From Irpex lacteus (taxonomy: Eukaryota > Basidiomycota > Agaricomycetes > Polyporales > Irpicaceae), in the NCBI GenBank assembly GCA_001986395.2, contig MQVO02000002.1, positions 682,001 to 746,000 of the forward strand: 64,000 nucleotides of DNA, written 5' to 3'. Below are positions 10,747 to 21,115 of the stretch, one piece after another. A model generated the notes under the pieces. It had not been told where the DNA came from. It did not search any database and was given only the letters and a program-made list of their open reading frames with translations. The first letter of the stretch is position 1. Every line of letters begins with the position of its first letter. Position numbers and translations under genes: made by a program.

Positions 10747-10811
10747 AGGTAACGCTTTCCTTTCTTCGTCAATATGTTCCTACCGTTATCCTAATCTATA
10801 GCTAATTCATA

Positions 10812-10895
10812 GGACTGTCGTACTCTAGCACCAGTAGTATGACCCTTGAATCAATATTGTCGTCTTGGTTGAATTCATCTCTATAGTGCTTGTGT
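10812..10895 (+). repeat. Dispersed short repeat, copy 1 (3' of MYND copy B)
   Basis: This segment resembles 17328-17412. Shared blocks are TGTCGTACTC, GTAGTATG, GAGTCAATATT/GAATCAATATT and ATAGTGCT/GTAGTGCT. A weaker match begins near 29486 (CACTACTCTCGATACTAGTATGACC). The left part has small inverted complementarity (GTCGTACT against AGTAGTATGAC). It may be a relic mobile element or a shared 3' sequence. Confidence 0.45.
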
Positions 10896-11607
10896 CATTG
10901 TGCGTCGGCTTGAAAAAAAAAGCATGACTTTCAGCATCATGATTCGTCTTATAGCTCCAGTTTGTGAATCTGCGCATTCGTTGAAGCTTTCTTTGAAAGG
11001 AAGCAATCTTGTCATAATAGGGCCCTTGGTATTCCGTGATAATCAAGCTCTGTTTTCTGGACTTCAAATGCAATGTAAGCTGTTTCGACGGCAATAGCAG
11101 GAGAATTTGGGCTTTCGTATTCATTATTCTAGCATTATTACTTCATCAGTAGCGTTATGCCCCGTTGATGTTTAATTATAACTTACTGAGCTTTACGTGT
11201 AGTCTCGTGACCCAGCCTCTATCTTCTTTGTACCTCAAATAACATGAACGAGTAACTAAGTGTGAGTGCACAGCCCGAGCCTGAGGCCTGCAGTGAGGTT
11301 GTTAAGGTCGAGGTCGCCATCGAGCCCGCGGAGATCCGAGGATGCGCCACGCGCGTGACCATCTGTGGCTGTCAGGCCCGTCACGCGTCTCTCAACTTGC
11401 CCTCAGACTCGGACTGCTTACCTGCAGGCTCTTGCTCAGCTCCTACTGTACGGTCTTTCTTCTCAACGCACAACCAACCGGATTGGCTAAGCAGTATTCT
11501 TATCTCAGTAAGTTTCCACGGAAAAGTTAGTTGTTGTTACGTTTATCCACTCGATTGACAAAAGCACCATTATGCTAAGCTAAGAGCAGCGCCGCGTCGA
11601 CATTACC

Positions 11608-12792
11608 ATGTCGGACCATCTTCATACATGTGAAGGATGTCTGAAGCGCACCGCAACGAGGAAGTGTACAGGATGCCAGCAAGTGTGGTACTGCGATAGT
11701 CGGTGCCAAACCGACCACTGGGTTCAGCATATATTCAAGTGCAATCCCCGCCGTCCGATAAACACCGCTGACTATCTCGCGCTGGCCGTGCACGATGGAG
11801 GAATCCCTTCGGACCATGATACTCGCGAGGAATGGGGGTTTGCTAAAGCGAACTTGTACGGTCCATCTGCCCCCTTCAAGCTACTCGGAATCTATGTCGG
11901 GCTAATCAAGGGATGCTACGTGAAACCCCAACAACTGCATAAGTGGAGAGTCGAAGGCAGGCTCATAACGGAGATCAAAGCCATCTATGAGGCTGCACTA
12001 CTCGCAGACGACCTAGCCGAATGTTATACCTGGTTCCTGGAGCACCAATCCGTCCTGGAAGAACCGGAGGTGAGCGGAGTTGAAGCGGACGCTCAGCTCG
12101 AGGCCATGGAAAGGCTTGCATGGATCGCCATGGGAAACTCGCCGAAAACGCCATCTTTCGTTATCGACAAACATATCGACAACCTTCCTGTAGAGCAACG
12201 GGCATGCTTCAGTCTCTACACGCTGCTACTATCGTCTATGTATGCTGGTCCTGGCCAGGCGCCGATACTCTGGGTGTCTTTTGGGTTTTGTGCTTGCCCG
12301 ACGCAGGATGACGAAGAACAGCTCTGTCAGGCGTATATAAGACTTATCAACACATGTACTTTCGACCAGTTCTCTGAAGCCTACACTACTGGAACGTTGC
12401 TGGAGTTATTCACGCTGAAGTGCGTCCCTGTTACCGGCGCTCGCAGGGAACTCTTAGCCGATGTATTCTATGGAGGACCGAAGTTCAACAAGCCGGTTTG
12501 GGACCTGAAGCGGTTCGTCGTTGTGAATGGAGAGCGTGTGCCCCTTCCACAATCCGTTGCTGTCAACTACGGCTTCGTCAATTGTGCTAACGGCGATGAA
12601 CAAAAACTGCTATCCCTCCTGTACAGGACTTTCTTCGGGATGCAGGATGCGGACCCCCTGAAGCTCCATGCTGCATGCATGGAAAGATGTCTTCTCAAGT
12701 TCTTTACTGAAGAAATACGCATAAAGCTTCCTGGTAGTCGCAAGCTGTTCAAGCGGCTGTTGAAGAACAGCTTCCCCCTTCAGGGGCATTGA
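11608..12792 (+). CDS. MYND zinc-finger protein, tandem copy C
   Basis: A single exon encodes 394 residues starting MSDHLHTCEGC. The MYND ligands are C8, C11, C20, C23, C29, C33, H41 and C45, spaced as in copy A. The family domain follows in full (EEWGFAKANL, KLLGIYVGLI, FLEHQSVLEE, FGFCACP, TFDQFSEAYTTG, IKLPGSRKLFKRLLKN). It lies about 860 bases after copy B, a larger gap than between A and B. Function is unknown beyond the predicted protein-binding finger. Confidence 0.88.
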   Translation: MSDHLHTCEGCLKRTATRKCTGCQQVWYCDSRCQTDHWVQHIFKCNPRRPINTADYLALAVHDGGIPSDHDTREEWGFAKANLYGPSAPFKLLGIYVGLIKGCYVKPQQLHKWRVEGRLITEIKAIYEAALLADDLAECYTWFLEHQSVLEEPEVSGVEADAQLEAMERLAWIAMGNSPKTPSFVIDKHIDNLPVEQRACFSLYTLLLSSMYAGPGQAPILWVSFGFCACPTQDDEEQLCQAYIRLINTCTFDQFSEAYTTGTLLELFTLKCVPVTGARRELLADVFYGGPKFNKPVWDLKRFVVVNGERVPLPQSVAVNYGFVNCANGDEQKLLSLLYRTFFGMQDADPLKLHAACMERCLLKFFTEEIRIKLPGSRKLFKRLLKNSFPLQGH

Positions 12793-13078
12793 AGGTGCTG
12801 TCTTCGCTTCTTTTTCAATTTCATCACTCATCTCAATCAGAGAATTAATACTGGAAATCTCCTACAGCTATTTTCTCTGAGTCTCCGAGTCGATCGTCCT
12901 TTCGTTCTGACTGTGCTTGCATGTATGCCCATAGCCTGCTGCATACACCCTCTTGCCTTGTGCTTCGGTACAAACATATGAGTTCGCTGGACACAGATGT
13001 GACCTGTCGGCAGTGTTTTCTATTCATTCTCTAGATCTCTTTGGATTAACATGATAGATCAGCGGTCTCGAGTCAGAA

Positions 13079-13175
13079 GATTGCGTACTTGCAGGAAGAA
13101 TTGACGGAGAAGTGCTCTTCTATCTTACTGGTATACCGCAGAAATTGTGCCGCAGCTACTATACCTTCACAGGTA
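13079..13175 (+). repeat. SEC24: Stray duplicate of a SEC24 exon
   Basis: Bases 13079-13175 encode a diverged copy (YLQEELTEKCSSILLVY then NCAAATIPS) of the exon found in its proper place at about 14230-14327 (YLQEELTVKCASILLGY then NCAAATAP). The two copies are close in nucleotide sequence. The first lies upstream of parts of the gene that should precede it, so a piece of the pseudogene has been copied out of order. Confidence 0.7.
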
Positions 13176-15240
13176 GACTCCTCGATACCAACCCGGCATG
13201 CTCGAGACACGGCATACGAGCCGGCTCTATGCGCCGCCTTTATAGGAAGTTTGAGTGTTCTGGTGAGTACAGATCGTGCTTGAGTAAGATACCGCTAATC
13301 TTGTCCGTAGCTAGGCCGGGGAGGACAAGTGGTCGTCCTTACGGCAATGTTACTTACCATTGGCCCCGGAGCATTGAGACCAAGGGAGGACGAGTCTGCA
13401 TTGTACAATACAGATAAAGAAACGCAGCTCTACCTTCCCCGCAACGACGACTGGGATGAGGTAGGACAGCAATGCTCAGACGAGGGTATTGGTTTGAGCA
13501 TGTTCCTGGACATGCACAAGCCTATCAACGTTGCGACCATCGGTGTGGTATATCCTCTGCTGGTATTTTGTCTTCTATGCTGATTGTGCGACCTAGGTCA
13601 GGTGGTTTTGCCAGTGGTGGCGAACTTTTCTTCCACCCACGGTTTGAGCCGCAATAAGACGGCCGTGCATTCGAGTCGCAGCTGTGGTGCCTTGTGTCAC
13701 GGACAACGGCAGACAACTGTGCGATGCGTGTGCGGTGCTCGTTTGGTGAGTTTCCCGGTCTCTCGGGGTATAGCTACCAGTCCTCCACCCGACCCGGAAT
13801 CCATATCAAGTTGTGCATTGTGCTAATCATGTTTTTCCTATGTTTCTCCTGTGGCCTTTGACAGGTCTACGTATGTTCTAGCAGTACGGCAACCTCTACG
13901 GGAATGCGACCGGTGATCTGGACTTTGGCACGCTCGATGCGGACAAGGCGATCAGTGTGTTCTTGGCGCATAGTCATACACTTGACGAGAGGCAGTACGC
14001 GAGCGACTTCTTGCAGTCTGCGGTGTTGTACACGACTGCGGATGGACAGCGACGCGTGCGTACGTGCAATCTGGCATTGTTTATCGTCACTCTGGCGGGC
14101 AACGTCTTCCGATTTGCGGACTTGGACACCACGGTGTCTCATTTGCTGCATGAAAGTTCGCGTGGTATTTTTCTCTCGATATTTGTTGGAATTGACGTGG
14201 CGAGGCAGAGGTGTCGTGGTAGTTAATCCAGGAGATCGCGTACTTGCAAGAAGAGTTGACGGTGAAGTGCGCCTCTATCTTACTGGGCTATCGCAGAAAT
14301 TGTGCAGCAGCCACTGCACCTTCACAGGTATGTTGCTTACCTGGTTGCATTGTTGAATGGCTCCCTGAAAGTCAATACAGTTAATCATTCCAGAAGCCTT
14401 CCGAGCATTACCGGTGTTCACTCTGGCCACAATGAAGAGCAAGCGGCTAAAGGGTAAATTGAGCTCTCCGCGACTTTGCCATAATTGCTCACGGCATATA
14501 CAGCGCGGAATGTCACATCGGATGTTCGGAATTACTGGATACACAAGTTCTTGGGTATGAGTGTGCGGAGCGTCATGCATCACCTATACCCGCGGTTACT
14601 GGCGCTGCGTGACCTCGACAACGAGATTGCCTTACCGAAGCCCGACTCCGGCGAGATCAAACTGCCGTCGCTCATGCGCAATAGCTACCTATTCATGGTG
14701 GGGAACGGTGTATATCTCATAGGCAAGTCTTGTTCGGAGAGACATTTGGTAGACTCTCGTGCTAATCACTCGAGAACTCACAAACAATATTAATGAAGAG
14801 ATTATGATTCTATGGATCGGGCAGAGTGTCTCGCCGCAGATCTTGACCGACCTCTTCGGTGTACACGACATCTCTGCTGTTGATAGGAATTTGGTGTGTC
14901 CTGTGTGCGAGTGTTGTGATTTGTACTAATTCACACATGCCCTAGACTGCGCTTCCTAAGCTGCCTTCGAGGCTGTCTACGCAAGTGCACAATATCCTCG
15001 CTAGCCGATTCGCACAGCGTGGACGGGAACCTAGGTTTGCTATCGCTCGGCAGAATATGGACGACGTCGAGATTGAATTTACTGATATGCTTGTGAAAGA
15101 TGAGAATAACGCGGCCATGTCCTACCATGATTGTACGTTGCAGCACCGATGCAGTCCTCAATTATGCGCAGTACTGATGATGCCGTTGATCAGACCTTTG
15201 CGTCGTGAACAAACAGATTACTACAGTGGTACGTGTACTC
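13150..15240 (+). pseudogene. SEC24: SEC24 (COPII coat subunit) C-terminal copy, decayed
   Basis: Exons in gene order encode recognisable Sec24 blocks: [153 protein letters not shown] and CVVNKQI. Sec24 selects cargo at ER exit sites. The zinc-finger N-terminal half is missing. A TAA lies in frame inside the GELFFHPRF...FESQL block (about 13657), and the beginning is rearranged. The part after 13866 is well preserved and its introns still look functional, so decay may be recent or a shortened product may exist. Confidence 0.75.
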
Positions 15241-15836
15241 CATGCCATCATGCCCTTAGATGAGCTCACGAAAGTATGTCGCTACTATATAGCTCACGAC
15301 GGGAGGTTCGATATCGGGGTCGGCTGCCAGTGGATTCAGAGGGTCGATATGGTAATGATTGTCGTAGAGCACGCAAGTGCCTGAATCTCAGGTGGGGAAT
15401 TTGTAGACCAAATAAGTACGTCGAAAACATCCAATTGTAGCTATCCTGCGTATTCCCGTGAGCTGAGGCTAGGGCTATGAATACCGGATGTTGGGCTGGG
15501 CAGCCGGTTGGTGTACGTGTCTCTCAGCCGTGCACGGACGTGTGTGGCCTGAAGAGGACAGGCAGTGTGCCATCACATTTTCCGATCGCCGGGATATACT
15601 CCTGCGTGTCCCTCATGGTGAACCTGACGCTAGCATCATCACCGTTGGACATCGATGCTCAGTTTTACCACTACGCCAGTAATGTTTTCGCCGCTATATG
15701 GATCCCAATATTTTGATTTCGGTACCATTGACACACGGCAATGTTAATATTGTTGAGAGCAGTATATATAATGTCTACGCGGCCTCACTGTCCTCTATAC
15801 CCCACAATCCTCCCTTCACATTAACTACTAACAGCA
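15241..15836. other. Intergenic region with AAD core promoter
   Basis: No gene is supported. Short coding-looking stretches (about 15300-15350 and 15490-15680) do not match a family I know; they could be further debris of the SEC24 copy. A TATA box at 15763-15770 lies about 70 bases before the next start codon. Confidence 0.45.
15763..15770 (+). promoter_or_regulatory. TATA box of the aryl-alcohol dehydrogenase gene
   Basis: TATATATA is placed 67 bases upstream of the ATG at 15837, followed by a CT-rich leader, a common arrangement in strongly expressed basidiomycete genes. Confidence 0.55.
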
Positions 15837-17259
15837 ATGGCTCTCTGGGCTCCTACCCCCGCTCCCCCCACCAAGCTCGGCCGTCATCGCCAGCTCTCTC
15901 CTCTCGCAGGTATTCATGTCTCCCCAATTGCTCTCGGTGCAATGAGCATCGGCGACAAGTGGGGACAGTTTGGCATGGGTCAAAGCGACAAAGAGTCTAG
16001 CTTCAAGCTGCTCGACGCCTTCTACGAGGCTGGCGGAAACTTCATTGATACCGCTAACAATTAGTATGTTCACACAACAAAGCCTCCTTCGTATGATGCT
16101 GAGATCCGCTTTCAGTCAGGATGGATCTTCTGAAGAGTTCATAGGCGAGTGGGCGGAGCAGCGCGGTATCCGTGACCAACTCGTGATCGCCACCAAGGTC
16201 AGTACATCAGCTCCGAATCCAACAACGCTATATTTGACCTGTGATTCAATAGTACACGACCAACTACAAACGTGGCGACGACCTCAAGCAGAAGTCTGCT
16301 TATATCGGTAACAATGTCAAGTCGCTGCATCTCTCGGTCGAGGACTCGCTCAAGAAGCTTCGCACCAGCTATATCGATATTCTCTATGTTCACTGGTGGG
16401 ACTACACCACCAGCGTGGAGGAAGTCATGAACAGTCTCCATAACCTTGTCGCGTCTGGCAAGGTCCTCTACCTCGGTGTATCGGATACTCCGGCATGGAT
16501 CGTTACCAAGGCCAACACGTACGCTAAGCTCACTGGCAAGACTCCCTTCGTCATTTACCAAGGAGCTTGGAGTATCGTTGAGCGTGATATCGAGCGCGAT
16601 ATCGTCCCGATGTGTGTCCAGGAAGGCAAGAGATTTCTATTGAATATACCATCGACCCTACGCTTATCATGCACTCATGTTAGGACTCGCCCTGGCTCCT
16701 TGGAACGTTCTCGCTAGTGGCAAGCTTCGTACCGATGCCGAAGAAGAGCGTCGTCGTGAATCTGGCGAAAAGGGACGTGTAACGTTTGGTCCTTGGGAGC
16801 GTAACGAGACCGAGCGCAAGGTATCGCAGGCTCTCGAGAAAGTAGCCGGCGAAGTTGGGGCCAAATCCATTACTTCTGGTACGTGCGAACCTGGATGATC
16901 AATCATCTTCAATAATAATGATTTTCGTCCATAGTTGCAATTGCATACCTGCAACAGAAGGTTCCCTATGTGTTCCCCATCGTCGGCGGACGCAAGGTAG
17001 AGCACCTCCACGCCAACCTCGAAGCCCTCGAGATCTCCTTGAGCGAGGAGCAGGTTGCTTACCTTGAGAGCATCGTCCCATGGAGCAAGGGATTCCCGTA
17101 CAACTACTTCGTGAGTTGTTCATCCTGATCTCGTTTTGTGACATGGTCTCAACCTGCAATTTTTAGGGCGATGCAACGGAGTACAATGTGCTCTACAACT
17201 CGTCGGGACACTTTGACAAGTGGCCGCGTCCCCAGCCCATTCGTCCCAAGAAGGATTGA
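15837..17259 (+). CDS. Aldo/keto reductase, aryl-alcohol dehydrogenase type
   Basis: Six exons (15837-16063, 16116-16197, 16253-16625, 16684-16878, 16935-17110, 17167-17259) give 381 residues with an intact frame. The AKR tetrad is visible: Asp in FIDTANN, Tyr in YQDGSSEEF, Lys in VIATK and His in VHWWD. The C-terminal cofactor region VFPIVGGRK binds NADP(H). The closest known type is the fungal AAD14/norsolorinic-acid-reductase-like group, which reduces aromatic aldehydes during lignin-related or secondary metabolism. The third intron uses a GC donor (GAAG|GCAAGA), needed to reach [10 protein letters not shown]. No biosynthetic partner genes adjoin it. Confidence 0.93.
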
Positions 17260-17327
17260 GTGTCGCCTTTAATTAGCGTAGTGTATGATATGAGCTGTCA
17301 GAATAAGTTGACAGAATAGGTTATCTT

Positions 17328-17412
17328 GGGATTGTCGTACTCGAATACCCGTAGTATGGCCTCTGAGTCAATATTATCATCATCGTTAAATCCACCCCTG
17401 TAGTGCTCGAGT
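17328..17412 (+). repeat. Dispersed short repeat, copy 2 (3' of the AAD gene)
   Basis: Homologue of 10812-10895, again just after the 3' end of a plus-strand gene, 70 bases past the AAD stop codon. Shared blocks are TTGTCGTACTC, GTAGTATGGCC and GAGTCAATATT, and TGTAGTGCTC at its end. Confidence 0.45.
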
Positions 17413-17532
17413 ACGCAGACGTCCCTTAAACCGGTTAATGAGAGCGTATGATTCAATCTACGGTAGCAGATCGGTAAACCGTCGTGAATAGTGTACCAAT
17501 GTGTGCTGGTGGACTCACTATAAACGGCACAT

Positions 17533-19506
17533 TCATGAAATCCACCCCGCTAACTGATTCCCAGTCATATATGGCTTGTTCACCTCGGATACGCCCTGTG
17601 AAACAAAATACCCAGCCCCCTCCTCAAACACAACCTCCTTCACATACGCCTCCAACTCCGCCCGCTTTGTCTTCCACTCCTCGAACGCCTTCCTTCCCGC
17701 TTCCGCCTCGGGTCCTTCGAGTCCAGTAGGGAGCATAACGCGTATAGTATCAATCGGGTGTCCCATCTCTGCTCGGTCTCTCATGGTTCTCACCAGAAAG
17801 TCCCAGACCTTCGAAATAGGCGGATAGATACAGAGTTCAGAGACTTTCGGCGCGGGACAGGCCAAGTCTGTTCTCCCCCAGCCCGGGATCAACGGGTACA
17901 TCCACTTGTGAGGATACTCGGGATGAATGTGCAGGACGAGTCTCTTCAGCGCCGAGAGCCGATTGAAAACTTCAAGCCAGTCGTCGTTCGCGCGCTCGTC
18001 GAAGCTCTCGAGCTTGAGTTCGGTGAGAGTGCGCAGGGGAAACGTTCGTAGGAGGTATCGATTAACGTCCTCCTGGGCCCAGTAGTACTTTCCAATTTGC
18101 TCGTCGCGGTAGCTGACCCAGACGGCAGTATCAGGCCCGGAAGCTTTGATTAAAACCGACTTGAAACGGTCCCACGAAACACTGACAGTGGTTATGGATG
18201 GAAGAGGGACTGCACGCGAGGTTGCGTTAGGGTCGGGGATGGTAGTCAGGTTTCCTAGGACGCTTCCTCTGCGGCAGTTGATGGAAGATACGACCAGGTT
18301 CCTCCGTGGAACTTTGATTTGGGACATGAGGGGGTTGACGAAGGTTGGTTCGCAGCAGTCAAAGTCCAGATAGCGCAAATGGGAGAGTACCACCCTTTCT
18401 CCTGTAGAGCTGAACCAGATGGGTTCATCGCTTTCGCGAATGGTCTGCTGGACGGTCGGGTCAAGGGCACAACTTCGTAGTGATAACTGCTCAAGATGCG
18501 GGCTGGCCTCAAGTACGGCGAAGAGTCGCTTGAGTTCGTTGATCGCGCGGTACGTCTGGGAGTCGAAGCGAAGGTACGTCAGATTCTCGAAGCGATTCCC
18601 GGAGAATGCGGTGAAAAGGTCGATATCCAAGTGTTTCAGTCTTGGTGTCTGTCCAGCAAACAGCGTGGGCAGCTCTTGAGGGAAATGTTCGGCCAAGAAT
18701 GCGTCAGAACCAGGGAGGTGGTTGAGGCAGATTTGCAGCGTTTCCAACATGGGAGCCGGACAATTGAGCTGCGCGAGAAAGTTTAAACGACCATGGGATA
18801 TATTCTTGATTTTCAGTGAACGTGCACGCCCCAACAAAGGAATCAGTTGGTCCTGCAGGGTTTGTGTATCGGGATCGTTCCAAGGTATTTCGATATCTAG
18901 AGGAGTACGAAGAGAGCGTTCTAGGAATATCTGCGAGAGCAGATCTTCGCATCCACCAGGTCTGCGCTGTGCGAGTAGAACTGCACTCCAGAGAGACGCG
19001 GTCCTCAGAGCGATTTCACGCCAACGGCGACATACGTGAGATATGTTGCAGCTCCGCCGCTGCGACTCGAGGACGGAGAAGGACATTGCGGATGCACATG
19101 TCTCAGTAGCGGAAGCCGAGTGTTCGTGTGTATAGTAGTCGAAGATTGTTGCCAGTATTTCCGGAGGGAGTGCGGTGACGGGAGAGACGGCGTTAAGATA
19201 TCCTCTGAACTGGGACTGTGCGTTGGAGAGAATGTAGTCGATATCTTGAAGCTGTTCGCGAATATTGGGTAAGTTCTGCCTATGGCTTCATAACGGCACC
19301 ACTCACAGTTTTCACTATCGACGAGGTACTGTAATGCGGTCAGACGTGTACTCAAAAACATACAGTTGATCACCACGAGAAAAAAAAACATACGCTTGAT
19401 TTAGGCCACTGGTAGCCGGAGGTAACGCTACGATGCGATCAAGGAGACCGTCCGCGTATTGCTTGAGGCCGGTGAACGTTTCTTGCGAGTTATTCGCCTG
19501 TGCCAT
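17533..19506 (-). CDS. F-box protein 1 of the microexon family
   Basis: Three exons on the minus strand (19506-19394, 19328-19307, 19251-17533) encode 617 residues. The middle exon is exactly 22 nt. The join gives LQDIDYILSN, then an F-box of the form ALPPEILATIFDYY, CNISHVCRRWREIAL and SLWSAV. A long LRR-like region follows, with LPTLFAGQTPRLKHLDID and RFENLTYL, and the conserved end SEVNKPYM. The two paralogues at 27.3 and 29.8 kb share this plan. The likely role is substrate recognition in an SCF ubiquitin ligase; the target is unknown. Confidence 0.85.
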
Positions 19507-19726
19507 TGTTGCGCTTGTCTAATCGTTGGCGAGTGTAAGCAGTGCTGAGCTTCGCCGGAACGCGTGACATGGATCGTGCCGTGTGACTGATCGCACTGGT
19601 CACGGATGACTGGCAGCAGAATGGTTTCCATAAGAGGAAAGAAGCCATACTTGATGTCGTCCATGTCAAGCCTTCCATTCCTCGCAGATGCAGGGTCTTC
19701 GCACGGTCAGGGACAGGCCATCTGCG

Positions 19727-19733
19727 TATATAA
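19727..19733 (+). promoter_or_regulatory. TATA box of the heme-thiolate peroxidase gene
   Basis: TATATAA lies 55 bases before the ATG at 19788. The 281-base space to the divergent F-box gene start at 19506 is probably a shared bidirectional promoter region. Confidence 0.55.
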
Positions 19734-19787
19734 TCAGAGGGTTTATTATCCAAGCTGCTTTCCTCCCCTCACCCCTCGCCAACCACC

Positions 19788-20870
19788 ATGCCCTCTGTTG
19801 CCCTGGTCGCAGTGTACGCCCTCGTCAGGCTCGCTATCGGCGGATACAGCTCCGTAGTCTCGTTGCTTGAAAATGTCGGTGTCTTGTTATGGGACGCATC
19901 TCTTGCGACAATCAATGTCATTCCGTTCAACCGCCGCGCAGACCGCGTCGTCCCCGCCGGGCACCCAGGTCACGACGGCAAATGGCCCGAGTACATCGCG
20001 CCCAAGGAGGGAGACAGCAGATGCTCGTGCCCCGCATTGAATGCGATGGCCAATCACGGTACGCAGACTATCACTCGTCGCGCACTGTCAAAGCTAAACT
20101 CTAACACAACGACGATCCTGATCATTTCCAGGCATTCTGCCGCGTTCTGGACGCGGCATTTCGTTCAAGGAGCTGAACGCCAGAATACGCACGACTTACA
20201 ACTTCTCCCCCAGCTTCTGCTATTTTGTACCCAATTATGCCGCGCAAATGCTGTCGCGTAGCTACTCGAAAGACACGTTTGACCTCAGTGACCTCGACGT
20301 GCACAATGGTATCGAACACGACGCTTCTCTCACTCGTAAGTCCACCATATCAGCCGTGATTATCTAACAGGAAACTCACGTACCCTGCTTTAAAAGGCGA
20401 GGATGTTGCTGTCCAACCGGACCAAGGCAAACCTTCTCCTCGTCTCGTGAAGGAGCTCCTGGAGAGTGGTACGGGTCCCAACGGTGACCTCACCCCTGCC
20501 GACCTCTCTCGCATTTCCAGCAAGCGACGAGCAGAGTCAAGAGCCTCCAATGGCCAGTTCTCACTTTCGACCTTCCATAAACTCTTTGGCAGCTCAAAGT
20601 CAGTGGCGTATATTGTTTTGTGGCGTTCTGTCATTTATGGTTTTATGGTTTTCTAGCTCGTCAACCTTGCTGACAATCTTCGGCGGCAAAAAGGAGGATC
20701 TTATCCCCCTTCTGACAGAGGAGAGGCTCCCTGACGGATGGCAGCCGCGTATTCGCCATCCCTTTGGCTTGACTCTGACCGAGTTCAACGCTACTGTGCT
20801 TCGAGTTGAGTTCGGGATCGAAGATGAATTACCCTGGAATAGGAAGCCCAAGCAGCCGATAGCGCTGTAA
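19788..20870 (+). CDS. Heme-thiolate peroxidase (chloroperoxidase / unspecific peroxygenase family)
   Basis: Four exons (19788-20058, 20132-20335, 20397-20598, 20657-20870) encode 296 residues. The heme-ligand region reads CSCPALNAMANHGILPRSG, so the proximal Cys is kept but the usual Pro-Cys-Pro is Ser-Cys-Pro. The EHDASLTR motif corresponds to the EHD-S motif of the family. The enzyme class uses H2O2 to oxidise or halogenate organic substrates. The N-terminus starts with a hydrophobic segment (VALVAVYALVRLAIGGY), then a second one, more like a membrane anchor than a cleaved signal. Length fits short peroxygenases. Confidence 0.85.
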
Positions 20871-21115
20871 ACACTACGGGCTGGTTCTCGAAGAACAGGA
20901 TACTGGGATGCCATGAGCCATTGTTGCATCTTGATACACTTACCTATTCTACATCATGCCTAGTTTATGAGTAGTACTATACCGATTTCCAATGCAGGTT
21001 ATCCAACATAACTTCCCGCTGACGTTTAATCTTCGTGTCTGTCATCGACAACTTCGACCTGTATAACACATGCGAGTGGGCGGTATTTCACTCGAGATGC
21101 TGCATGCATGATGCG

